Assembly (NCBI GenBank): GCA_018262975.1
Contig: JADFDG010000006.1
Location: forward strand, 1 to 64,000
Origin: Gammaproteobacteria bacterium
Lineage (GTDB): Bacteria > Pseudomonadota > Gammaproteobacteria > Pseudomonadales > JADFDG01
Direction: 5' to 3'
DNA: 64,000 bases
The notes beneath the pieces were generated by a model. It did not search any database. It had not been told where the DNA came from and saw only the letters and a program-made list of their open reading frames with translations. Shown piece after piece: positions 16,432 to 23,317 of the stretch. How positions within the stretch are numbered: position 1 is the first letter of the stretch; every line of letters starts with the position of its first letter. The position numbers and the translations under genes were made by a program.

Positions 16432-17736
16432 ATGGGGTGGGTCGATAAGACAACCAAGTTCCTAGTGTCCGCTGCTCTCCTGGCCTGGATCATTGCGGGC
16501 AGTTTCTCATTGAATCTTTTTGTTCTAATTCATCTCTCAAATGAGCTTCCGGCGATAGCTGTCGATCGAGCACCAGACATGCCCTCTATGCTGGAATTTT
16601 CATTTCAAGTATTTCTGTTATCCGTGATCTTTGTATGGGCCCCGGTGGCCATATACCTGCTGAAGATTTTGCGCAGAGGTAGTCGGTGGTTGGCGGCGAT
16701 CGCTTCCTCTCCCTTAATGTCTGCGTCCACCGGAATCATTGTCTCGTGGCAGGTATATGACGGTCATTGGGGCTACTATGGCTGGACTTTATTGGCAAGT
16801 GCATTGATCGGAATTATCGGCATGATTGTTTACATCGCCATGTGCCCCGATCTCGGCGAAGCCGATAAGCAAGTGGCCAATGTTAGCGCTTCGATAGATC
16901 CCTTGCAGGAAGATGCAAGAGAACCGGGATCCACTAGAACCAATCCTCAGGGTTTCGAATGCCAGCTGCTTGCCGAGCCTCAAGCGAGCTCAGAGAATCC
17001 TCTGCGGCCGAAAAGCTCGGAAGACACTGATAGCCAGCCAAGAAATGTAGTTCCTGATGATGGTCGCTTTGTCAGTAGAGTATTTGGCAGGCGCTGGGAC
17101 TATCAAGCAAGAGAATCAAACTTTTACGAAAAGGCGTCAAAGGTGGCTAATTCCGTAAAAGCGTATGCCGGAGAAGATCTATGCGCCTTTCAGCTCTCAG
17201 ATGACTTTGTTGATAGTGTCTACTACGGTGATTGTGTTGTCGCGAATGAGCACGCGGTCAGGCTAAAGAATGCCTTAACTGTCGCGGTCTTCAAGGATGA
17301 TTCTCCGGATTTTGTTATAGCACCATCCACGACGAGAATAGTCTTGTCTCACAAATACAGAAAGCACTGTATCAGCGTTTCATTTTTAGAAGAGCACGCT
17401 CTGTTAGAGTGGAGCATTGGGTCAAAGTGCAAATTCATACCAATATCAACGATTGGATGCTACAAGGATGTTGTTGTTGCGCGTGAGTGGGAGCATAAAA
17501 CCGCTTCTGGAGAGAGAGATAGAAGATTCAAAGATAATCGACTCGTTGACGTTGAAGGGTTGTGTGATGTCGTCATTATTGATTCTGTTTGCTTGGTGTC
17601 TCGTCGCCCTGTCAGGGCTGGAGATTTCTGTATTGTAGATGTGTTTACTCGCATTTATGGAAAGAAGCATGTTCATGTAAGCAGGGAGATGCCGCGTGAG
17701 TATACTTTCCTGGCAAAAGGCGACCTTATGGGGTAG
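16432..17736 (+). CDS. Uncharacterised four-helix membrane protein with large soluble C-terminal domain
   Basis: I do not recognise this 434-aa protein. Hydrophobic segments at about 10-38, 60-83, 90-113 and 119-138 suggest four membrane helices, followed by a polar linker and a roughly 240-residue mixed alpha/beta soluble domain (from about 210) with several cysteines (EDLCAFQL, GDCVVANE, RKHCISVS). The start at 16432 follows AAAGGA; an upstream ATG at 16390 lacks a ribosome site. Base composition is clearly more A/T-rich than flanking genes, suggesting separate acquisition. It lies on the strand opposite the ICE module and may be cargo. Confidence 0.75.
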   Translation: MGWVDKTTKFLVSAALLAWIIAGSFSLNLFVLIHLSNELPAIAVDRAPDMPSMLEFSFQVFLLSVIFVWAPVAIYLLKILRRGSRWLAAIASSPLMSASTGIIVSWQVYDGHWGYYGWTLLASALIGIIGMIVYIAMCPDLGEADKQVANVSASIDPLQEDAREPGSTRTNPQGFECQLLAEPQASSENPLRPKSSEDTDSQPRNVVPDDGRFVSRVFGRRWDYQARESNFYEKASKVANSVKAYAGEDLCAFQLSDDFVDSVYYGDCVVANEHAVRLKNALTVAVFKDDSPDFVIAPSTTRIVLSHKYRKHCISVSFLEEHALLEWSIGSKCKFIPISTIGCYKDVVVAREWEHKTASGERDRRFKDNRLVDVEGLCDVVIIDSVCLVSRRPVRAGDFCIVDVFTRIYGKKHVHVSREMPREYTFLAKGDLMG

Positions 17737-17828
17737 GGGGCAGTAGTGCCATTTCGACGCCTCACCGCCGATTACCTAAATGCACGTGGTCTCTGCAAGA
17801 ACCGTCTTTCCTTTGTAGTGAGATTCGG

Positions 17829-18503
17829 ATGGTGGCGCATATGTCTGGGCTAAAGTGGCGACCAATGACTTGGTTTCGTTTTGCGGTAGTGCCGCTATTG
17901 TTGCTTGGACTTCCCGCCATCTCGGCTTTAGGGGCGAGTTTTGACTGCAGCAAGGCCTCGACTGCCATAGAGAAGACGATTTGCTCAGACCAAGAGCTTT
18001 CACTGCTCGATGAGAAACTTGGCCATGAGTACTTAAGGGCTAAGCAGCTTGATCCTTCGATCATTGAGTCTCAGCGGTCTTGGCTGAGAGAGCGAAATCG
18101 ATGCGTTGATGCCGCATGCTTGCTCCACGCGTACCGCGATCGGATTTCGGCTCTTGGCGAGATATCCGAAAGGAAGTCGCAGGCGGACTCGAATGTACGT
18201 CAATCTACAGGTGTGGGCGGTGGCGTATCGCAGGCCGAGCCCGAGGGTGGCGCAATTTCGTCGCAGGGTTCTGCGCCGGCCTCTGAGTCGGTGGCCGACG
18301 GCGGAGGGCAGCCTGATTTGGATATGAGCGGGGTTTGGCTATGGACCGGTGTGATTGGATTGATCGTGGCCGCGTCTGCTTGGCCCAGGCGGGATGGCCG
18401 TTTTACGACCGGCTACAAAGGCAATCGAAGCCCATTGAATCGGTGGGTGCTTATCGGCGTAGCTCTGATGCTCATTGGATTCTTCGGGCTTGGGATGTCT
18501 TAG
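17829..18503 (+). CDS. LprI-like (lysozyme inhibitor LprI N-terminal domain) membrane protein
   Basis: The N-terminus has a hydrophobic leader (about 14-35) followed by an LprI-type domain (about 37-110): FDCSKASTAIEKTICSDQEL and RSWLRERNRCVDAACLLHAY, with cysteines matching the family. A Gly/Ser/Glu-rich linker leads to two C-terminal transmembrane helices (about 163-183 and 203-222), so the domain is probably held on the periplasmic side. Family members with this domain are linked to lysozyme inhibition in mycobacteria, but the domain is widespread and its role is mostly untested. Start choice between 17829 and MSGLKW a few codons later is uncertain. Confidence 0.72.
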   Translation: MVAHMSGLKWRPMTWFRFAVVPLLLLGLPAISALGASFDCSKASTAIEKTICSDQELSLLDEKLGHEYLRAKQLDPSIIESQRSWLRERNRCVDAACLLHAYRDRISALGEISERKSQADSNVRQSTGVGGGVSQAEPEGGAISSQGSAPASESVADGGGQPDLDMSGVWLWTGVIGLIVAASAWPRRDGRFTTGYKGNRSPLNRWVLIGVALMLIGFFGLGMS

Positions 18504-18593
18504 CTGGGAATTGCGACGTCAACTGGCTGTCGCATTGACATGGTTGTTGCGGCCCGGTAAACGTAATATCAGAGCATCTTGGAGGGTCGAGTC

Positions 18594-18728
18594 ATGGCGA
18601 AGACGGAGCGGAAGTCGCACTTGCGCAAGATCAAGGTCACCAAGGGAAAGCCTGGTGCGACCTCCACCTCGATTAAGGTTGTTAGGGTCAAGGCGGCAAA
18701 GGTCAAGAAGCCAACTAAGAAGCGCTAG
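18594..18728 (+). CDS. Small highly basic protein (44 aa)
   Basis: An ATG at 18594 with GGAGG nine bases upstream opens a 44-codon frame rich in Lys and Arg: MAKTERKSHLRKIKVTKGKP at the start and VKAAKVKKPTKKR at the end, with no acidic residue beyond E5. It resembles nucleic-acid-binding tails (H1- or ribosomal-protein-like). It overlaps the 3' end of the convergent integrase gene by 14 bp. The function is unknown. The good ribosome site and strict bias make it more likely real than chance. Confidence 0.55.
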   Translation: MAKTERKSHLRKIKVTKGKPGATSTSIKVVRVKAAKVKKPTKKR

Positions 18729-20028
18729 CCAGCCGCATTAGCGTCTCCAGCGCCATCCTCTTTTCCGCCGCATAGTCGTGCATGTTGTAATGCCTGTGCT
18801 GTACCCCATGTAGCCCATGCGACTGCAAGTGAGCGCGAATCTCGCCGTTGATTCCCGCCGCGGCCAAGCGGGTTTCTACGGTGCGCCTCAGATCGCCGAG
18901 CGTGAACGGCTCCCGCACCTCCCCGGCATCCACCATTTCCGCGACAACCGCCTGGAGGGCATGCCGGAACGTCGTGTGCGTGACAGGCTTCTCGCCCATG
19001 GTCAGGGTTAGCAGGTAAGGCCCCGTGGCCGGCGCGCCCATCTGTTCAAGCGCTTCCTTTGCCCCCGGCAGCAGCGGGACCAGGTGTCGGCGTGCCTCCG
19101 TGCGTCGTCCCTTGCTGTCGCTGATCACAGCAGCATCCCCGTCGAGATCGCGAACGGTCAAACGGACCAGTTGTTGAATGCGCTGGCCTCCAGTCAGCAA
19201 ATGGAAGCGGAGCAGGGCGCCCTCGGGTCCCTTCATGGCCTGGATGCGACGCCAGTACGCCTGCAGTTCCGCAAGATCCAGAACGCGTGAGCGCGCCTTG
19301 CTGGCGCCTTCAATCGTCGGCACATCCCGCAGGGGGTTGTGCCGGATACCGAACTTCCTCAGGCCGACTGCGGCGCCCGACGACCGGGCTCGGATGGCAG
19401 CCGAGAATGCTGCCCTCAGGTAGGAGCGGACCTTGGCCGCTTCGCGCAGCTTGCCGGCTTCGGTAATCAGATCCAGCACGGGGGCGATGCTGTCGTCATC
19501 GACCCGATCCGCCGGCAGCTTCCAGATCTTCGGGAAAGCATCCCGGATGTGGCGATGGATCGAAGTTTCCACCGCCCGCGCGCTCGGTTTCTGCAGGTGC
19601 TTGAGATGGGCCACATAGGCCTCGAGGAGGGCGCCCAGCGTCTGCTCTTGGGCTCGCCGGGCGACTTCCGCCTCCTGCTCCTTTTTGCGCTGGCTCTCCC
19701 GGACGGCTTCTGCCTGCTGTTCCTTGCGCATCTGGATGGCCGCACGCAGGTCGGTTTCGCCGGCCTGGTAGCGGCTGCGCAGTTCGTTGGCCTTCTGGCG
19801 GGCGCCGGCCAGTGTCAATTGCAGTTCGCCGTCGTTGGTTTCGGACCACTCGCCGATGGGAAGCTGGACGCGCTTGCCGTCGGGACCGGTGTAGCGGAAA
19901 TAAAAGATGACCCGGCCGCTCTGGTTGCGACGGGCATAGAGCTGGCCGGCGCCTCGGGGGTCACCGTCAGAAAGCCACTTGAGCGGCTTGGCAGTTTCCA
20001 ACTGCTTTACCCGGATAAGATTGCCCAC
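18715..20028 (-). CDS. int: Tyrosine-type site-specific recombinase (P4-like island integrase)
   Basis: This catalyses integration and excision of the island at the tRNA-Leu 3' end. N-terminal arm-binding and core-binding domains (about 1-240) include a charged coiled coil (about 100-128). The catalytic domain has R283 (GGQRIQQLVRL), the beta-hairpin lysine K306, R381 (LGDLRRTVETRL), H404 (SHGLHG) and the nucleophile Y414 (HRHYNMHDY). Box II has Gly378 where most P4 integrases have His. The gene is 180 bp from the att repeat and reads away from it. Upstream lie repeated ACGGAGACGG boxes. The length of 437 aa is normal and it appears intact. Confidence 0.93.
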   Translation of the reverse strand: MGNLIRVKQLETAKPLKWLSDGDPRGAGQLYARRNQSGRVIFYFRYTGPDGKRVQLPIGEWSETNDGELQLTLAGARQKANELRSRYQAGETDLRAAIQMRKEQQAEAVRESQRKKEQEAEVARRAQEQTLGALLEAYVAHLKHLQKPSARAVETSIHRHIRDAFPKIWKLPADRVDDDSIAPVLDLITEAGKLREAAKVRSYLRAAFSAAIRARSSGAAVGLRKFGIRHNPLRDVPTIEGASKARSRVLDLAELQAYWRRIQAMKGPEGALLRFHLLTGGQRIQQLVRLTVRDLDGDAAVISDSKGRRTEARRHLVPLLPGAKEALEQMGAPATGPYLLTLTMGEKPVTHTTFRHALQAVVAEMVDAGEVREPFTLGDLRRTVETRLAAAGINGEIRAHLQSHGLHGVQHRHYNMHDYAAEKRMALETLMRLASAS

Positions 20029-20050
20029 GAGCGCCCCTCAAGTCCCCCGC

Positions 20051-20095
20051 AACGGAGACGGAGTCTACCATTTCCGTCTCCGTTCCGTCTCCGTT
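20051..20095. promoter_or_regulatory. Three-copy 11-bp box upstream of the integrase gene
   Basis: CCGTCTCCGTT occurs in tandem at 20074-20084 and 20085-20095 and inverted at 20051-20061, forming a 12-bp palindrome with the first copy. It begins 23 bp before the integrase start codon and lies between int and the att repeat. This arrangement fits arm-type integrase/RDF sites or an autoregulatory operator. Confidence 0.55.
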
Positions 20096-20208
20096 AGGCG
20101 CTGGTTTCAGGCGTGACGTGACGGAAGACTGCGGACAGTAAAATGAATAAGCTATTGATAATGCTAGTATTCCATTTTCGTGGCGGACGGTGGCGGAAAG
20201 TTTGCAAG

Positions 20209-20266
20209 GGACTTAAAATCCCTCATCCGCAAGGGTATGCCGGTTCGAGTCCGGCCCCGGGCACCA
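20209..20266 (+). repeat. attachment site: tRNA-Leu(UAA) 3' end, copy 1
   Basis: Fifty-eight bases identical to 32565-32622. They contain the 3' part of a leucine tRNA: the TTAA-containing anticodon loop, variable arm, GGTTCGAGTCC T-arm and terminal GGGCACCA. The 5' half is missing or degenerate, so it is a displaced tRNA end left by integration rather than a working tRNA gene. Just upstream, GGTGGCGGAA resembles the 5' part of a leucine tRNA, so copy 1 may be a decayed, internally deleted tRNA. Confidence 0.88.
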
Positions 20267-20432
20267 ATTAAATCAATTAGTTAACGCGCCGTATTGGATG
20301 GGCCTCAACAGCCAGGCCGAAGGCCGGGAAGCGACCGCGTTGCCGACCGTGATCGGCGTTCCTGACATCAGGATCCCGCGTACTTCCGCCAGATCCGCTG
20401 GGCCCGTCTTTTTTTGTGTGAGGCTCCGTTCG

Positions 20433-20465
20433 CTGCCCGCCAGGCATTTGTTGCCTGGCGGGCAG
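20433..20465. repeat. 14-bp perfect hairpin downstream of the 20471 gene
   Basis: The arms 20433-20446 and 20452-20465 are perfect complements with a 5-base loop, directly after the minus-strand gene ending at 20471. No T-run follows on the minus strand. It could stabilise the 3' end of the transcript. The rest of the 20267-20470 gap shows nothing recognisable. Confidence 0.5.
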
Positions 20466-20470
20466 TCGCT

Positions 20471-21514
20471 TCATCGATCCCTGCTCAAACCCAATTCTTC
20501 CCACATCCAGCCGAAGTTGTACGCCGGCATACCGCGCTGCATTGCGCCGTGCGCGGTACTGCGCTCAAGGTCCTTGAGCCAGGCGATGGTGCGTTCGCGG
20601 CCGGCCTTGGTTTTCACCGCCTGGGCCGGCGTCTTGTTGCCGAGCGCCGGGATGGGCATGCGTATGGTTTCGCGGTAGTGGCGATCGAGAATGGCGAGGA
20701 TCATGTCGTGCTGCCCCTCCGGGGACGGCATCGCTGCCGGCGCAGCACCACCATCGGGGACCGGCACCGCGTTGAGATCCATTTCCTCGTAGCTGATCAG
20801 GGCAGGGCCGACCTTGTCGCGCAGGGCCTCCTGCAGCATCAGCAATCCGCGCTCCATGCGCTGGCGAGAGTTCGTCGCGAACACGAGATGCTTGCGCTCG
20901 ATTACAGCATCGCCGAGCAGCGTTCCGGCCGGGCTTCCCGGTTGTGACTTCTTCCGCGCCTTCGGTGTCACATCAGGCGCTTCACCGCTGGCGAGCCAGA
21001 CCCAGCGCAGGTGGTTGTCGGATGCCGGTTCCCAGCCGGGGAGGGTGTTCATGATGGCGGCGATCTCTTCGGCACGGGCCAGCAGCGGCAGCCGGCTCTT
21101 GCTCAGGAGGAGTTCATCGCCATCGCGATTGACGACCTGCGGGCGTGGCGCGAACTTGCCGGCGTTCAGCCAGGCGATCCAGGCGGTGGTGCTCAGCGAG
21201 GGCATCGGGTCGGCACTGCTGTCTGCCTTGCGCAGGCGGGCATAGCCGCTTTCGCGCCAGCCGGCGCGCTTCAGGTAGTCGGCCGCCATGCAGGTGCCGT
21301 CGGCGCGACGCCGGGTCGCGAAATCCTCGAAGACGGTGGCGATGAATTCGCCGGACTGGTCGCCGACGATGTCACTGATGTCGGCGGGGTCGACGTCCAA
21401 GGCCTCGGCGGCGTGTTCCATGTGCTCCCGGATCACCTCCCCGAAGAGCGACTTCCACTCGGGCCGGGTGGCGTACTTCTGCATGTTGGTGATCAGGGAA
21501 CCGGTCTTGCTCAT
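20471..21514 (-). CDS. Uncharacterised protein with MbcA/ParS-like C-terminal segment
   Basis: The 347-aa protein is counted from MSKTGSLITNMQKYATRPEW; a longer frame upstream overlaps the abiE genes and is unlikely. The N-terminal part is helical and acidic, and the middle carries a basic linker (TPKARKKSQPGSPAG). The C-terminal part contains ILDRHYRETIRMPIPALGNK and TPAQAVKTKAGRERTIAWLK, which resembles the toxin-binding domain of Xre/MbcA/ParS antitoxins and related SEC-C-linked proteins. No clear toxin partner is adjacent. No Shine-Dalgarno motif is evident, so the start is uncertain. It is divergent from abiEi with about 160 bp between. Confidence 0.6.
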   Translation of the reverse strand: MSKTGSLITNMQKYATRPEWKSLFGEVIREHMEHAAEALDVDPADISDIVGDQSGEFIATVFEDFATRRRADGTCMAADYLKRAGWRESGYARLRKADSSADPMPSLSTTAWIAWLNAGKFAPRPQVVNRDGDELLLSKSRLPLLARAEEIAAIMNTLPGWEPASDNHLRWVWLASGEAPDVTPKARKKSQPGSPAGTLLGDAVIERKHLVFATNSRQRMERGLLMLQEALRDKVGPALISYEEMDLNAVPVPDGGAAPAAMPSPEGQHDMILAILDRHYRETIRMPIPALGNKTPAQAVKTKAGRERTIAWLKDLERSTAHGAMQRGMPAYNFGWMWEELGLSRDR

Positions 21515-21631
21515 GGGGGGAACTGGGGGGTGGGCGGGCAAGGGGGGGGATATTTCACCAGAGTCCGCAGGGGAGGGGTCAGATTTACTCCGGCGCACCC
21601 TGGTAGCCGACTGGCAGCCCTGATTGCGGAT

Positions 21632-21659
21632 TGTCAGATACGAATGTATATTTCTGACA
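21632..21659. promoter_or_regulatory. abiE operator palindrome
   Basis: TGTCAGA and TCTGACA form perfect 7-bp inverted arms around a 14-base AT-rich centre that itself contains ATAC/GTAT. The site ends 15 bp before the abiEi start codon. AbiEi antitoxins are known to repress their own operon by binding inverted repeats in the promoter, so this is the likely site. Confidence 0.6.
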
Positions 21660-21673
21660 TAGGAGTCATGACC

Positions 21674-22285
21674 ATGAGCCGTCTTGCCGAAAGCATCCTG
21701 TCTGCTGCCCGGGCTATGCCTGAGGGCGGTCTGTTGTCCCCCAAGGAGTTCCTGCATCTGGGGTCGCGGGCGGCCATAGACAAAACCTTGTCCCGGCTGA
21801 CCCAGGAGGGGAAATTGCTGCGGGTGAGTCGTGGTGCGTATGTCGCGCCCCGCGAGGGCCGATTTGGTTCCCGTCCGCCTTCTACCGAATCCGTGATGCA
21901 GGCCATCGAGGCCAGTTGCGGTGAAACGGTCGTGGCCAGTGGCGCGGCTGAAGCCAACGCGCTGGGGCTGACCACGCAGGTGCCTATCCGCGAGGTCTTT
22001 CTCACCTCCGGTGCATCCCGAACCTTGCATCTTGGCGCCCGGTGCGTGGAGCTCAAGCATGGCAACCGTTGGCAACTACTGCTGGGCAAGCGCCCTGCGG
22101 GCAAGGTGATCCGTGCGCTCTCATGGCTGGGGCCGGAGGCTGCGCCGGCGGCGCTGAAGCAACTGCGCGCCAAACTGCCCGAGTCCGAGTGGGAGGCCGT
22201 GCGTGGCGCGCGGGCCGCTTTGCCGAGCTGGATGGCCAAGGTGGTCAGCGAGACCCTGCAAAGTGAGGCAGGGGTGCATGGCTGA
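21674..22285 (+). CDS. abiEi: AbiEi-type antitoxin (type IV toxin-antitoxin)
   Basis: AbiEi antitoxins neutralise the nucleotidyltransferase toxin AbiEii and repress the operon. The 203-aa protein opens with a winged-helix region (about 1-60; LLSPKEFLHLGSRAAIDKTL, GKLLRVSRGAYVAP) followed by the conserved DUF6088/AbiEi_4-like core (VASGAAEANALGLTTQVPIR, VFLTSGASRTL). The start at 21674 is best placed relative to AGGAG; the ATG at 21668 is too close. It overlaps the toxin gene by 8 bp, the usual arrangement. Confidence 0.87.
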   Translation: MSRLAESILSAARAMPEGGLLSPKEFLHLGSRAAIDKTLSRLTQEGKLLRVSRGAYVAPREGRFGSRPPSTESVMQAIEASCGETVVASGAAEANALGLTTQVPIREVFLTSGASRTLHLGARCVELKHGNRWQLLLGKRPAGKVIRALSWLGPEAAPAALKQLRAKLPESEWEAVRGARAALPSWMAKVVSETLQSEAGVHG

Positions 22286-23306
22286 TTCCTGGTTTTCGCT
22301 CAGCCGGAAAGATCAGGTTGAGGCCCTGGAATTTGCTGCGGCTCGTAGCGGCCGGCCTGCGCACTTGCTCGAAAAAGACATCTGGGTGGTCTGGGTACTG
22401 TCCGCCATCTATGAATCCGATCTGGCCGACAAACTCACCTTCAAGGGCGGTACCTCGCTGTCCAAGGTCTATCGCATCATTGATCGGTTTTCCGAAGACG
22501 TGGATCTCACTTATGACATCCGCGAACTGGCTGCCGACCTGCTGAAGCAGGGTAACCCCATCCCCGATTCGGCCAGCCAGCAGAAAAAGATCAGCAGTGC
22601 GATACGCCATCGCTTGCCTGACTGGATCGAGTCGACGGTCAAGCCGGTGATCGCCGCAGCGCTGGCGAAATCCGGGCTGGAGGCAGGCCTGGCGCTGGCG
22701 GGTAAAGACCGGAGCACACTGATCCTGTCCTATCCGGCCGTAAGAACCGGAACTGGCTATGCGCCGCCCACTATCCAACTCGAGTTCGGCGCCCGTGCGA
22801 CGGGCGAGCCCCACCATGTTCGGCCGGTAGCCTGCGACATGGCGCCAGAAATTGAAGGCGTCACGTTTCCTGTCGCCCAGCCACTGGTGATGGCGGCAGA
22901 GCGTACCTTCTGGGAGAAGGCGACCGCTGCCCATGTGTATTGTTTGCAGGGGCGGCTGCATGGCGAGCGCTATTCTCGTCACTGGTACGATCTGGCAGCC
23001 ATCGCAAAAACGCCGCACTTCGCCGCTGCTTGCGCCGACCGGACGCTGGCCAGGGCCGTCGCTGAACACAAGTCGGTGTTCTTCGTCGAAAAGGACGCCG
23101 CAGGTAAAAGGATTGATTATTTCGCCGCCACTGGCGGCCAGTTACAACTCATCCCGACAGGTGAATCGTTGGCGGCGCTCGAAAACGATTATGCCGCCAT
23201 GGTGGAAGACGGTCTGTTGGCGCTGAATCAACCGAGCTTCGCCGACATCATTGAGCAGTGCCGCGCCATACAGAACGCGGCTAATCGTCAGGTTGCGCGG
23301 GGTTAA
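22278..23306 (+). CDS. abiEii: AbiEii/AbiGii-type nucleotidyltransferase toxin
   Basis: AbiEii toxins are DNA polymerase beta-fold nucleotidyltransferases, several of which modify tRNA acceptor ends and stop translation. The catalytic signature is intact: FKGGTSLSKVYRIIDRFSED (56-74) followed by VDL, giving GG/S and DxD residues (D74, D76). The C-terminal helical part has the family segment SRHWYDLAAI. The length of 342 aa is normal. It overlaps abiEi by 8 bp. The stop is followed within about 15 bp by the start of the giant truncated ORF, so a recombination join lies directly after this gene. Confidence 0.9.
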   Translation: MADSWFSLSRKDQVEALEFAAARSGRPAHLLEKDIWVVWVLSAIYESDLADKLTFKGGTSLSKVYRIIDRFSEDVDLTYDIRELAADLLKQGNPIPDSASQQKKISSAIRHRLPDWIESTVKPVIAAALAKSGLEAGLALAGKDRSTLILSYPAVRTGTGYAPPTIQLEFGARATGEPHHVRPVACDMAPEIEGVTFPVAQPLVMAAERTFWEKATAAHVYCLQGRLHGERYSRHWYDLAAIAKTPHFAAACADRTLARAVAEHKSVFFVEKDAAGKRIDYFAATGGQLQLIPTGESLAALENDYAAMVEDGLLALNQPSFADIIEQCRAIQNAANRQVARG

Positions 23307-23317
23307 CGGCCCTGCGC

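Larger units (their letters stand above)
1..20266. mobile_element. Integrated island, right part (ICE/plasmid-like, left end outside window)
   Basis: The right end is set by a tRNA-Leu 3'-end repeat at 20209-20266, with a tyrosine integrase immediately inside it (18715-20028). The stretch carries genes typical of integrative conjugative elements and large plasmids: an RDF-like protein, YqaJ nuclease, DUF932 protein and RadC/JAB protein. It also carries defence cargo (type I restriction with RmuC and an OLD nuclease). No conjugation (T4SS, relaxase) genes are visible, so mobility by conjugation cannot be judged here. The left boundary is not in the window. That the restriction operon belongs to the same element is inferred from continuity, not proven. 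Confidence 0.7.

Noticed and set aside
20209..20266. A working tRNA-Leu gene
   Set aside because: Only the 3' half is intact; the 5' acceptor arm and D-arm are absent or degenerate.
20433..20465. Rho-independent terminator
   Set aside because: The stem is strong but no T-run follows on the strand of the adjacent gene.
20471..22075. Long N-terminal extension of the 347-aa minus-strand gene
   Set aside because: It would cover the abiEi gene and its operator on the other strand, and its extra sequence looks antisense; the start at 21514 is preferred.
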